Assembly: GCA_903885795.1 (NCBI GenBank)
Contig: CAISJV010000078.1
Span: 1 to 64,000 of the forward strand
Reading direction: 5' to 3'
DNA: 64,000 nucleotides
Source: an uncultured delta proteobacterium
GTDB taxonomy: Bacteria > Desulfobacterota > Syntrophia > Syntrophales > UBA8958
The stretch's first letter is position 1. Each line of letters opens with the position of its first letter. Position numbers and translations under genes: made by a program. The notes under the pieces were generated by a model that saw nothing but the letters and a program-made list of their open reading frames with translations, ran no database searches and was not told the origin of the DNA. Shown one piece after another: positions 31,438 to 40,416 of the stretch.

Positions 31438-32697
31438 ATGGTACGATTTCAGCAGATCATCGACAATGCCATCAAGGATGTCGTGTCGGATGTCTATCTC
31501 ACCGGTGGACATCCGATGGTATCTCGGAAGAACGGCACCATTCAGTTTCACACCACCGTGCGCTGGTCGCACAGGGAAATCGATGCCCTCGTCAGAAAGC
31601 TGCTGACCCCCAAACAGCTCAGTATGTTGCGGGAAAGAAAATCCCTGGATTACGCCATCTCCGTGAGCAGCGCCCGCCTTCGCATCAACTTCTTTACCAC
31701 GGCGCGGGGAATCAGTCTGGCCATTCGAATCCTTCCGGGTCATATCCCGACAATCGACGAGCTCAACCTCCATCCCTCTTTGCATGAAATCGCCAAGCTT
31801 AAGTCCGGCCTGATTCTGACCTGCGGCGCTACCGGGGTCGGCAAAACAACAACCATCGCTTCAATAATCAACGACATCAACAAAACCCGCCAGGCGCATA
31901 TCGTCACTCTTGAAAACCCCATCGAGTACCGATTCCCATCGGGAAAGTCCTTCATCCAGCAGCGAGAGCTCGGACCTCACATGCCCTCATTTGCCCAGGG
32001 TCTCATTGACGTGCTGAGGGAAAATCCGGACGTCATTGTCGTGGGCGAGCTCCGGGAAGCGGAGACGATCAGGCTCACCCTCAATGCGGCAGAGTCAGGA
32101 CACCTGGTTATCGCAACACTGCACGCCTCCAATCCGGAAGAGGCCATTTACCGTATGTGCAATGCCGTTCCCATCGAGGCCCAGAATGAAATCCGTTATC
32201 AGATGGCCTTAACGCTGAGCTGGCTCATCACACAACAGCTGGTTTACATGGAGAACGTCAAATTACGCGTGCCCCTTCTGAGCATCGTCCGCGGAACCCA
32301 GGCCATCAGGAACATCATTCGTGAAAACAAACTGCCCCAACTCAGCAGCGCGATACAGATGGGTAAAAATGAAGGAATGTATACAACGGAGCGGTATTTA
32401 AGTGAATTTCTGGAAACCCACCAATCTCTCACGCCCTATGAAAAGGCCTTTCGCCCTTCCAAGGAAACCACTCAGGATGCCATTTACCAGTCGCCACTGA
32501 CGGAAGACGAACCGGAGCCCGCAGCACGGAAACTGCAGGCAACCATAACCGGGGACGAACCCATCATTGTAAGGACCCTTTACAGTAATAGTGAAATGGA
32601 AAACATGCTGACGATTGACGAAGAATCATCGCTACAGGAACTTATTAGCAAGATGGAACAAACTAAGGGGCTGGAACATGGCAACAAACAACCATAG
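31438..32697 (+). CDS. PilT/PilU-type retraction ATPase
   Basis: 419 residues from the ATG at 31438, with AGGAGG 6 nt upstream (the frame is open further to 31318). Walker A GATGVGKTT (about 136-144), Asp box region TLENPIEYRF, Walker B DVIVVGELREAE, His box IATLHASNPEEA. The N-terminal PAS-like domain and C-terminal AIRNIIRENKLPQLSSAIQM helix (PilT AIRNLIRE-like) are present. A 110-residue acidic C-terminal tail (about 310-419) is longer than usual. It powers pilus retraction. The PilZ gene overlaps its end by 20 bp. Confidence 0.9.
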   Translation: MVRFQQIIDNAIKDVVSDVYLTGGHPMVSRKNGTIQFHTTVRWSHREIDALVRKLLTPKQLSMLRERKSLDYAISVSSARLRINFFTTARGISLAIRILPGHIPTIDELNLHPSLHEIAKLKSGLILTCGATGVGKTTTIASIINDINKTRQAHIVTLENPIEYRFPSGKSFIQQRELGPHMPSFAQGLIDVLRENPDVIVVGELREAETIRLTLNAAESGHLVIATLHASNPEEAIYRMCNAVPIEAQNEIRYQMALTLSWLITQQLVYMENVKLRVPLLSIVRGTQAIRNIIRENKLPQLSSAIQMGKNEGMYTTERYLSEFLETHQSLTPYEKAFRPSKETTQDAIYQSPLTEDEPEPAARKLQATITGDEPIIVRTLYSNSEMENMLTIDEESSLQELISKMEQTKGLEHGNKQP

Positions 32698-33211
32698 GAC
32701 CTATCCACGCGTAAACACATTGCTGCCCGTTACGGTGCGTCGCTTGCTACCTGCTGAATCCGGGGAGCTAAATTGTCGGGTAACAACGGACATCATCGTT
32801 ATTGACGACTTCCTTCCACCTCAAGTGCAAGATGAGCTGCTGAATATGTGGCTGAATATGCTCAATGCCAAGCTGGACTATCTGATCCGCCAGGCATCAC
32901 CCAAGCGTGAGGACATCGTGTTCATGAACTGCGAGCCCCTGAACATCAGCGGCAGCGGCATGAGCCTGGTGGTCCAGGAGTCGTTCAAGATCGGGGATAT
33001 CCTGGAAATCCGGATGGTCCTTCAGACCTACCCGTCAAAAATTCTCTATCTTTACGGGGAGACTGTACGCATCGAAGGCACACCCCAAAAAGCCGAAAGT
33101 CATATCGTAAGCGTAAAGTTCCGGGGGATGAACGATGAAGTTCGGAACGAAATCCTGAAATTTGACTACAAAAAACACCGGCAAAAACTCAGCACCGGCA
33201 AAAAAACCTGA
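32678..33211 (+). CDS. PilZ-domain c-di-GMP-binding protein
   Basis: 177 residues from the ATG at 32678 (AAGGGG 7 nt upstream). The c-di-GMP signature is split: RTYPRVNTLLPV at the N-terminus (RxxxR) and LNISGSGMSLVV at about 88-99 (NxSxxG), with an intervening helical stretch (about 50-75) that is longer than in minimal PilZ domains. It is translationally coupled to the PilT-like ATPase by a 20-bp overlap, so it probably makes retraction depend on c-di-GMP. Confidence 0.88.
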   Translation: MATNNHRTYPRVNTLLPVTVRRLLPAESGELNCRVTTDIIVIDDFLPPQVQDELLNMWLNMLNAKLDYLIRQASPKREDIVFMNCEPLNISGSGMSLVVQESFKIGDILEIRMVLQTYPSKILYLYGETVRIEGTPQKAESHIVSVKFRGMNDEVRNEILKFDYKKHRQKLSTGKKT

Positions 33212-33244
33212 TCTTCATCGACTGTTTACCGGCATCGTCATTCT

Positions 33245-33652
33245 TTATTCTTCTTTTTTCTTGAGATCCTCCAAGACATCGGTTAGTTTCTCGTCTTTTT
33301 CGATCCGGTAATCTTCCGGGTTGGAGGAACCAGTGGTGGCGGCGGCGGTGGGGCGCGAACCGCGCTTCAATACGGCGAACCATCCCCCGTCGCTGTTGGT
33401 AATTGCCCAGTTTTCCAGATCGGCAATGATAGCCCGGACCCTGGGTATCCGTTCGATTTCCCTGAAAAGGACGTCGACGTCGACCGGCTTCAGATCTTGC
33501 CCCGTCGCCTTCTTAAGCAGGCCATTCAGATAAACGAGACTTGCAGAACTCGATATGGACAGCGCCTCGAGGTCGACGCCATGACTGGTGAGAACGCCGC
33601 GGACAGCCCTGTTGATTTCGTAACGGGAAGGAACATCGGCATTATCGCTCAT
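33245..33652 (-). CDS. BON-like small protein
   Basis: 135 residues. The middle (about 12-85: YEINRAVRGVLTSHGV, LVYLNGLLKKATGQDL, FREIERIPRVRAIIADLENW) has the alternating pattern of a BON/OsmY-like domain, in which a strand-G pair (VYLNG) is followed by helices and an R-V pattern. Its C-terminal 50 residues are low-complexity and charged (TAAATTGSSNPEDY..., EDLKKKEE). No signal peptide or membrane segment. Function unknown; convergent with the PilZ gene. Confidence 0.55.
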   Translation of the reverse strand: MSDNADVPSRYEINRAVRGVLTSHGVDLEALSISSSASLVYLNGLLKKATGQDLKPVDVDVLFREIERIPRVRAIIADLENWAITNSDGGWFAVLKRGSRPTAAATTGSSNPEDYRIEKDEKLTDVLEDLKKKEE

Positions 33653-33860
33653 GATCGACCCTCCTGCAAATTCACCCTCCCGTCCGGAACCAACCAGAGG
33701 TAGGGCAGGGAGGCTGCCAGTCTTTCGTACGCTTCATTGCCCAAGCATTTCATCATAGCTCCATTCTACCAAAAAGACTGTTGATGTCAATAAAATAGAT
33801 AAATTTGGAAAAATAAGGGAGGATTTGACAGAAGTCACTGGCGGTGTTAAGGGTTGCGTC

Positions 33861-35048
33861 ATGATTGGTATTTCGAAACTATACTGCGGGGCTGTGGAAC
33901 CGGGAGATGTCCTGCGCTACCACCGGGAATCACAAAAGCTCCCCTCCCATCTCCTTCAGTTCTCGGCCGACAAGCGCCCTGTCATCGTCTGGAACATGAC
34001 CCGCCGATGCAATCTCCGGTGCATCCACTGTTATTCGAGTTCTCAGAATATCGAATATCCTGACGAACTGACGACGGAGGAAGCGAAGACCATGATCCGG
34101 GACCTCGCCACCTTTGGCGCGCCGGTGCTCCTTTTTTCCGGCGGTGAGCCCCTGATGAGGAAAGACCTGCCTGATTTGGCCCAATATGCTGTGGATCAGG
34201 GGATGCGGGCTGTCATCTCCACGAACGGGACCCTGATAACGAAGGAAAAGGCAGCCCTGTTCCGGAAGATCGGCCTGTCCTACGTGGGGATCAGCCTTGA
34301 CGGGACCAGGGCGACCCATGACTTTTTCCGCGGCGTTTCAGGCGCCTTCGACCAGACCCTGAAGGGCCTGCGAAACTGTCAGGAGGCGGGAATAAAGGTC
34401 GGCGTCCGCTTTACCGTCAATCGCCACAACATCGCGGACGTACCCGCCATCTTCGACCTCCTGGAGAAGGAAAACATCCCCCGCTGCTGTTTCTACCACC
34501 TTGTCTATGCGGGGCGGGGCTCGAAACTTGTCGAAGAAGATCTTGATCATGAAGAAACCCGTCGACTTTTGGATCTCATTATGGACCGGACCCGGGGGCT
34601 CTTTGATCGAGGCATGGAGAAGGAGATTCTCACCGTGGATAACCACGCCGACGGCCCTTATATCTATCTGCGCCTCCTCCGGGAAGACCCAAAGCGGGCA
34701 GCAGAGGTCATGGAACTCCTGGAAATGAACGAAGGCAACAGCTCCGGTAACGGCATCGGGTGCATCAGTTGGGACGGAGAGGTACACGCCGATCAGTTCT
34801 GGAGGAATATCTCCTTCGGCAACATCAGGCAGCGGCCGTTCAGTGAAATATGGACGGACACGTCCAACGGGCTGATGGCAAAATTGAAGAACAAGCAGCC
34901 CCACGTCCATGGTCGTTGCGCCGCCTGCCGCTGGCTGGGAGTCTGCGGAGGAAATTTCCGGGCCCGGTCAGAGTCCGTCACCGGGAATATCTGGGCCCCC
35001 GACCCCGCCTGTTATCTGGCGGATGAGGAAATCAAGCCCAAAACATAA
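33861..35048 (+). CDS. ahbC: Radical SAM enzyme of alternative heme synthesis, AhbC type
   Basis: 395 residues from the ATG at 33861 (AAGGG upstream). The start [20 protein letters not shown] and [16 protein letters not shown] are characteristic of AhbC; the radical SAM cluster is CNLRCIHC (about 50-57), and a C-terminal Cys-rich segment [18 protein letters not shown] may bind a second cluster. AhbC removes the acetate side chains of didecarboxysiroheme to give Fe-coproporphyrin III. It sits between the pilus genes and hemB, 14 bp from hemB. Confidence 0.9.
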   Translation: MIGISKLYCGAVEPGDVLRYHRESQKLPSHLLQFSADKRPVIVWNMTRRCNLRCIHCYSSSQNIEYPDELTTEEAKTMIRDLATFGAPVLLFSGGEPLMRKDLPDLAQYAVDQGMRAVISTNGTLITKEKAALFRKIGLSYVGISLDGTRATHDFFRGVSGAFDQTLKGLRNCQEAGIKVGVRFTVNRHNIADVPAIFDLLEKENIPRCCFYHLVYAGRGSKLVEEDLDHEETRRLLDLIMDRTRGLFDRGMEKEILTVDNHADGPYIYLRLLREDPKRAAEVMELLEMNEGNSSGNGIGCISWDGEVHADQFWRNISFGNIRQRPFSEIWTDTSNGLMAKLKNKQPHVHGRCAACRWLGVCGGNFRARSESVTGNIWAPDPACYLADEEIKPKT

Positions 35049-35062
35049 AGGAGGAATGGAGT

Positions 35063-36040
35063 ATGTACTTTCCTGAATACCGGCCCAGGAGGATGAGAAA
35101 AAACGAGAACTTCCGACGCATGATCAGAGAGACAAAGCTGTCCGTAGATGACTTCATGTATCCATTGTTCGCCGTTCCCGGCAAAGGGGTTAAAAAGCCT
35201 ATCCCTTCCATGCCGGGATGCTTTCAGATGTCCATTGACCAGCTGGTAAAGGAAGCGAAGACAGTCAGGGAAGCAGGCATCCCCGCCCTCCTCCTCTTCG
35301 GCATTCCCGCCCGTAAGGACGAAGTCGCCTCCGGGGCCTTTGCACGGGACGGGATCATGCAGCAGGCCGTCCGGGAAATCAAGAGCAAGGTTCCCGATAT
35401 CCTTGTCGTCACCGATGTCTGCCTCTGCGAATACACCAGTCACGGCCACTGCGGGATGATCGAAAAAGGGGAAGTGGACAACGATTCCACCCTCGATGTC
35501 CTGGCCGAAACGGCGGTTTCCCATGCCCGGTCCGGGGCGGACATGGTCGCCCCTTCGGCGATGATGGACGGTCAGATCGGCGCGATCCGGGAAGGTCTGG
35601 ACGAAGCGGGTTTTGAAAACATCCCGATTATGGCCTACTCGGCGAAGTATGCCTCCTGTTTCTATGGACCCTTCCGGGACGCCGCGGAAAGCGCCCCCCA
35701 GTTCGGGGACCGGAAGTCCTACCAGATGGATTCGGCCAACAGCGACGAAGCCATCCGGGAGATCACCCTCGACGTCGAGGAAGGGGCGGATATCATCATG
35801 GTCAAACCGGCTCTGGCCTATCTCGATATCATTAGGCGGGCCCGGGAAGAGTTCGACCTCCCCATTGCCGCCTATAACGTCAGCGGCGAATTTGCCATGA
35901 TCAAGGCGGCGGCCCAGCTTGGCTGGCTCGACGGCCAGCGGGCCATGATGGAGGTCCTCACATCCATCAAGCGGGCGGGAACAGACATCATCATTACCTA
36001 TTTCGCCCTGGAAGCGGCCAAGGTATTAGCGGAAAAATGA
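35063..36040 (+). CDS. hemB: Delta-aminolevulinic acid dehydratase
   Basis: 325 residues. Both catalytic lysines are visible, in [11 protein letters not shown] (about 196) and [12 protein letters not shown] (about 249), and the metal-binding Cys set is in [17 protein letters not shown] (about 120-134), so it is a zinc-type enzyme. It condenses two 5-aminolevulinate molecules to porphobilinogen. AAGGAGG lies before the ATG. It is placed between ahbC and ahbD in one transcription unit. Confidence 0.97.
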   Translation: MYFPEYRPRRMRKNENFRRMIRETKLSVDDFMYPLFAVPGKGVKKPIPSMPGCFQMSIDQLVKEAKTVREAGIPALLLFGIPARKDEVASGAFARDGIMQQAVREIKSKVPDILVVTDVCLCEYTSHGHCGMIEKGEVDNDSTLDVLAETAVSHARSGADMVAPSAMMDGQIGAIREGLDEAGFENIPIMAYSAKYASCFYGPFRDAAESAPQFGDRKSYQMDSANSDEAIREITLDVEEGADIIMVKPALAYLDIIRRAREEFDLPIAAYNVSGEFAMIKAAAQLGWLDGQRAMMEVLTSIKRAGTDIIITYFALEAAKVLAEK

Positions 36041-36053
36041 CGGCATCGCAAAA

Positions 36054-37148
36054 TTGGAAACACTGAATTCAAAAAAAGAGCGTATCCTACCCTCGACGCT
36101 GAGGATGGTGGCCTGGGAGGTCACCCGGAGCTGTAACCTGGCCTGCGCCCACTGTCGGGCTTCGTCAGTTTCCGGCCCTTATGCGGGAGAGTTGGATACC
36201 GCCGCCTGCCGCCGCCTCCTCGACGAGATCGCCGCCTTCAGTCAGCCGGTGATCATCCTGACGGGAGGGGAACCACTGCTCCGGCCGGATATCTGGGAAA
36301 TCGCCGCCTACGGCGACCGGAAAGGCCTGCGGATGGTCATGGCGACCAACGGCACCCTGGTAACGGAGGAGGTAGCCAAAAAAATGCTGGCGGCGGGCAT
36401 CCGCCGGGTCAGCGTCAGTCTTGACGGCCCCGACGCGGAGAGCCACGATCGGTTTCGCCGGGTGACCGGGGCCTTTGTCGGAGCCTTGGCGGGCATCGAA
36501 GCCATGCGGCGGGTGGGGATGGAGTTTCAGATCAATACCACTATTACGAGGGATAACCTTAATCATATTAAAGAAATTCATGATTTAGCCCTGAAGATCG
36601 GGGCCGCCGCGCATCATATCTTTCTCCTCGTTCCCACGGGGAGAGCAAAGGAACTGGCGGAGCAGGAGATTTCGGCGGAGCAATACGAGCAAACTCTGGA
36701 ATGGTTTTACGAGCAAAGCCTCGCCTGCCCCATTCAGCTCAAGGCCACCTGCGCCCCCCATTACTACCGTATCTTTCACCAGCGCGGTGGCGGATTAAAC
36801 AGAGAGGCGACGGGGCATCCCCTTAATGCCATGACACGCGGCTGCCTGGGAGGGGTATCTTTCTGTTTCATCTCCCATACCGGCCAGGTCCAGCCCTGCG
36901 GCTATCTCGAGTTGGACTGCGGGCAGATCAAGAAAACGGGATTTCACGATATCTGGAATCAGGCGCCCATCTTTCAGGACTTGAGGAATCTGGGCCTCTA
37001 CAAGGGGAAATGCGGGGGATGCGAGTTCATTCGCGTCTGCGGCGGATGCCGGGCCCGGGCTTACGAAAAGACGGGGGATTATCTGGCCGAGGAACCATAT
37101 TGTCTCTATCAGCCGCAACGGAAGCCAAAAGTTGGTCAACATGGTTAA
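36054..37148 (+). CDS. ahbD: Radical SAM heme synthase, AhbD type
   Basis: 364 residues from TTG at 36054, 13 bp after hemB; an ATG at 36105 is an alternative. Residues 18-35 (MVAWEVTRSCNLACAHCRAS) hold the radical SAM cluster CxxxCxxC; a SPASM/twitch-like C-terminus has CGYLELDCG and CGGCEFIRVCGGCRAR (about 318-344), consistent with a second [4Fe-4S] cluster. AhbD converts Fe-coproporphyrin III to heme b by decarboxylating two propionates. The assignment rests on similarity and on the position beside ahbC, hemB and ahbA/B. Confidence 0.9.
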   Translation: METLNSKKERILPSTLRMVAWEVTRSCNLACAHCRASSVSGPYAGELDTAACRRLLDEIAAFSQPVIILTGGEPLLRPDIWEIAAYGDRKGLRMVMATNGTLVTEEVAKKMLAAGIRRVSVSLDGPDAESHDRFRRVTGAFVGALAGIEAMRRVGMEFQINTTITRDNLNHIKEIHDLALKIGAAAHHIFLLVPTGRAKELAEQEISAEQYEQTLEWFYEQSLACPIQLKATCAPHYYRIFHQRGGGLNREATGHPLNAMTRGCLGGVSFCFISHTGQVQPCGYLELDCGQIKKTGFHDIWNQAPIFQDLRNLGLYKGKCGGCEFIRVCGGCRARAYEKTGDYLAEEPYCLYQPQRKPKVGQHG

Positions 37149-37157
37149 AAGCAAATA

Positions 37158-37604
37158 ATGGATGAAATCGACAAGAAAATCCTTAATATGCTCCAGAATG
37201 AATTTCCTCTCGTCCCCTGTCCTTTCCAGGTTGTCGCGGACAGGCTCGGCATCGCTGAAGAAGATGTCCTGGACAGGGTGAAAAAAATGAAGGGCGACGG
37301 GGTGATTCGCCGGATCGGGGCTGTTTTTGATCCCCGCAAGCTCGGCTTCGTCAGCACCCTCTGCGCCGCCAGGGTCCCGGCGGACAAAATGGCGTTATTC
37401 ACCGCGACCGTCAACGCCTCCCCCTATGTAACCCACAACTACCGGAGGAATCACGATTACAATGTCTGGTTCACTATTATCGCCCCCTCCGAAAGGGCAA
37501 TGGAGGAACTTATCGCCCAGGTAAAAACCCGGACGGGCATCGAAGATGTCCTGAACATGCGGGCGGTACAGACCTTCAAGATCGACGCCCGCTTTGATGT
37601 TTAG
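37158..37604 (+). CDS. Siroheme decarboxylase subunit, AhbA/AhbB type
   Basis: 148-residue protein of the Lrp/AsnC-like siroheme decarboxylase family. An N-terminal winged-helix-like part (about 1-60: VVADRLGIAEEDVLDRVKKM, KGDGVIRRIGAVFDPRKLGF) and a C-terminal ferredoxin-like fold containing NYRRNHDYNVWFTI (about 94-107), where a His is thought to help decarboxylation, are visible. AhbA and AhbB form a heterodimer; only one member is found in this window, and AhbA versus AhbB cannot be told apart here. It is cotranscribed with ahbD and polA. Confidence 0.88.
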   Translation: MDEIDKKILNMLQNEFPLVPCPFQVVADRLGIAEEDVLDRVKKMKGDGVIRRIGAVFDPRKLGFVSTLCAARVPADKMALFTATVNASPYVTHNYRRNHDYNVWFTIIAPSERAMEELIAQVKTRTGIEDVLNMRAVQTFKIDARFDV

Positions 37605-37619
37605 ACAAGGAAAACCCAA

Positions 37620-40304
37620 ATGACCGACACCCCGCCCAAGGCCACCCTGTTCCTTATCGATGGCAATAATTACGTTTTTCGTGCTTTCTACGCCATTCCG
37701 AACCTGACCAACTCCAAAGGATTCCCGACCAATGCCATCTACGGGTTTGCCACCATGCTCATCAGGATCATCAAGGAATGGAAACCCGATTACATCGCCG
37801 TCGCCTTCGATGTGAAGGGGCCGACCTTCCGCCATGAAGCCTATGAACTATACAAGGCAACAAGGAGGGCAATCCCGGAGACCCTTATCCCCCAGATTCC
37901 TTATATCAAGGATATGATCCGCGGTTTTTCCATCCCCGTGCTGGAAAAGCCGGGCATCGAAGCCGACGATATCATCGGAACCCTTGCCAGGCGTTATTCC
38001 GAACAGGACATGAAGGTCTTTATCGTCTCGGGAGACAAGGACATGATGCAGTTGGTCGGGGAGAATGTCGTCATTGTCGATACGATGAAAGACAAGGTCT
38101 TTGACGCGGCGGCAGTAAAAGAAAAATTCGGCGTCCCTCCCGAACAGGTGGTGGAGATCATGGGACTGACGGGCGATGCAACGGACAACATCCCCGGGGC
38201 GCCGGGGATTGGCCCGAAGGGGGCCCTGCGGCTGATCGAGGAGTACGGAACCATTGAAAACGTCCTCGATAATGTTGACCGGATCAAGAATGCCAAGGCG
38301 AAGGAATGTATCCGCCGTTATCGTGATCAGATCATCATGAGCCGGGAACTGGCCAGAATAAGGACGGAGGAGGACATTCCGTTCGAACTTGCCGACAGCC
38401 GCAGCGGCAGTCCGAACGTGGAAGCGCTGAAGACACTTTTCAAGGAATTCGAATTTTCCTCGCTCCTCCAGGAACTGAAAATTCGGGAAGAACAGATGGA
38501 AGGCCAATATGAGACCATCCTGACTGAGGCGGCACTGTCTGGCGCCGTTGAAGAAATCGGAAACACCGGATCTTTTTCTCTTGATCTCATCCTGAGTTCC
38601 CCGGAAGCAATGCGCGCCGAGATTGTCGGCGTCGCCCTGGGTATCCGTCCGGGCAAAGCCGTCTATATTCCCCTGGGCCATTCTTATGCCGGGGCGCCGT
38701 CCCAACTTTCCCAGGAACAGGTATGGGAGGGGATATCTCCCCTCCTTGGCAATGCCGCCATTCTGAAGCACGGCCATGACCTCAAAGCAATCAAGATCGC
38801 TCTGGAAAGGCACGGTCTGTCTTTGTGCGGCCTGGGCTGCGACACCCTGGTCAGCGCCTATGTCCTGAACTCCTCCCGCCGCAGTTTCGATCTTCCCGAT
38901 CTTGTCCAGGACCACCTGAACCGCCGCATCATGACCGTAAAGGAGATTGCTGGCAGCGGCGTCAAACAGCTTCCCCCAGACATCATCGCCGTGGACAAAA
39001 TGGAGACCTATGCCTGCCTGAGGGCTGACGCGGTTCTCTCACTCGTCGCCTACCTGTCCGATGCGTTGGCCAGGGAAGAGCTGATCGGGCTCTTTCGGGA
39101 CTTGGAGACGCCCCTGATACCAATCCTCGCCGGAATGGAACAAAAAGGCGTCCTGATCGACTGCGAGCTGTTGCTCGCCATGTCACTGGAACTACAGCAG
39201 TTATTGGAAATTTCCGCAGACAAGATCTATCGCCTCGCCGGAGATAAATTCAACATTCAGTCGCCGAAGCAGCTCCAGCAGATCCTCTTCGACAAGCTCC
39301 GATTAGCCAAAGGGAAAAAAACTAAAGAAGGATACTCCACCGATGTAGATGTCCTCTCCAGCCTGGCCAGACATCATGAACTCCCTGCGGAGATCCTGGC
39401 CTACCGGAGCATCTCCAAGCTGAAATCAACTTATAGCGACGCCTTGCCGGCCCTTGTCCACCCGCAGACAGGGCGGGTCCATACCTCATATAATCAGGCC
39501 GTAACCGCAACGGGTAGGCTGTCGAGCAGTAATCCCAATCTGCAAAATATCCCCATTCGGACCATCGAGGGCAAGCGGATCCGCCAGGCCTTTATCGCCC
39601 CGCCAGGGAGCAGACTGATCTCTGCCGACTATTCCCAGATTGAGCTGCGGGTCCTTGCCCACCTCTCGGAAGACCGGACCTTGATCGACTCCTTCCGTTC
39701 CGGAGAAGATATCCACAGCCGCACCGCCTCGACAATTTTCGGCGTCTTTCCCGAACTGGTAAACGAGGAGATGCGCCGTCAGGCCAAGGTCATCAATTTC
39801 GGCATTCTTTATGGCATGAGCGCCTTCGGCCTCGCCAAGGAACTCAACCTTACCCAAAAACTCGCCCAGGCCTATATCGATGAATATTTCCTTAAATATG
39901 AAGGAGTTAAACGCTACCTTGACCAGGTACTGGCGCAGGCGCGGCAGGATGGCTACGTCTGCACCATGATGAACCGCCGCCGCTACCTTCCCGAAATTAA
40001 CGCCGCCAATGCCAACATTCGCCAGTTTGCCGAACGAATGGCCGTCAACACTCCCATTCAGGGCACGGCGGCAGATCTCATAAAACTGGCCATGATCCGT
40101 ATCTCCGGAAGACTCGGGAAAGAAAATCTGACGGCGGCCATGATCATGCAGGTTCATGACGAACTGGTTTTCGAAGTGACCGAAGGGGAAGTGGAAACTG
40201 TAATTGCGCTGGTCAGGGAAGAAATGGAACAGGTCATGGTTTTGCGGGTTCCCCTGAAGGTCGCCGTCAATTACGGGCGCAACTGGGATGACGCCCATCC
40301 CTGA
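37620..40304 (+). CDS. polA: DNA polymerase I
   Basis: 894 residues: 5'-3' exonuclease (1-290, with LIDGNNYVFRAFYAIPNL and VIVSGDKDMMQLV-like SGDKDMMQLV), a 3'-5' exonuclease-like domain (about 305-480) and the polymerase (about 500-894) with motif A ISADYSQIELRVLAHLS, motif B RRQAKVINFGILYGMSAFGL and motif C MIMQVHDELVFEV. The proofreading motifs look lost: exo I reads FSLDLIL where active enzymes have DTET, and exo II lacks the Asn/Asp pair (GHDLKAIK). So repair and primer removal are expected, but no proofreading. It is only 15 bp after the siroheme decarboxylase gene. Confidence 0.96.
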   Translation: MTDTPPKATLFLIDGNNYVFRAFYAIPNLTNSKGFPTNAIYGFATMLIRIIKEWKPDYIAVAFDVKGPTFRHEAYELYKATRRAIPETLIPQIPYIKDMIRGFSIPVLEKPGIEADDIIGTLARRYSEQDMKVFIVSGDKDMMQLVGENVVIVDTMKDKVFDAAAVKEKFGVPPEQVVEIMGLTGDATDNIPGAPGIGPKGALRLIEEYGTIENVLDNVDRIKNAKAKECIRRYRDQIIMSRELARIRTEEDIPFELADSRSGSPNVEALKTLFKEFEFSSLLQELKIREEQMEGQYETILTEAALSGAVEEIGNTGSFSLDLILSSPEAMRAEIVGVALGIRPGKAVYIPLGHSYAGAPSQLSQEQVWEGISPLLGNAAILKHGHDLKAIKIALERHGLSLCGLGCDTLVSAYVLNSSRRSFDLPDLVQDHLNRRIMTVKEIAGSGVKQLPPDIIAVDKMETYACLRADAVLSLVAYLSDALAREELIGLFRDLETPLIPILAGMEQKGVLIDCELLLAMSLELQQLLEISADKIYRLAGDKFNIQSPKQLQQILFDKLRLAKGKKTKEGYSTDVDVLSSLARHHELPAEILAYRSISKLKSTYSDALPALVHPQTGRVHTSYNQAVTATGRLSSSNPNLQNIPIRTIEGKRIRQAFIAPPGSRLISADYSQIELRVLAHLSEDRTLIDSFRSGEDIHSRTASTIFGVFPELVNEEMRRQAKVINFGILYGMSAFGLAKELNLTQKLAQAYIDEYFLKYEGVKRYLDQVLAQARQDGYVCTMMNRRRYLPEINAANANIRQFAERMAVNTPIQGTAADLIKLAMIRISGRLGKENLTAAMIMQVHDELVFEVTEGEVETVIALVREEMEQVMVLRVPLKVAVNYGRNWDDAHP

Positions 40305-40360
40305 AAACATCTATTGACTTTTCCCCTATATTGAGGCAGGAAGACTCGTACCGCTGGAGG

Positions 40361-40394
40361 GCCGGGATTTATATATCCCGGCTTCTTATTTTTA
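40361..40394 (+). terminator. Rho-independent terminator after polA
   Basis: GCCGGGAT (40361-40368) pairs with ATCCCGGC (40375-40382) over a 6-nt loop and is followed by TTCTTATTTTT. It would end the heme/polA transcript. Confidence 0.85.
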
Positions 40395-40416
40395 AGCGGA
40401 CTTGGAGAAATGTTAC

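Noticed and set aside
31438-31500. Longer start of the PilT-like protein at 31318
   Set aside because: The extra 40 codons run through the hairpin leader; AGGAGG sits correctly before 31438.
37848-38915. 355-codon minus-strand ORF opposite polA
   Set aside because: Antisense shadow of a certain gene, with low-complexity composition and no ribosome site.
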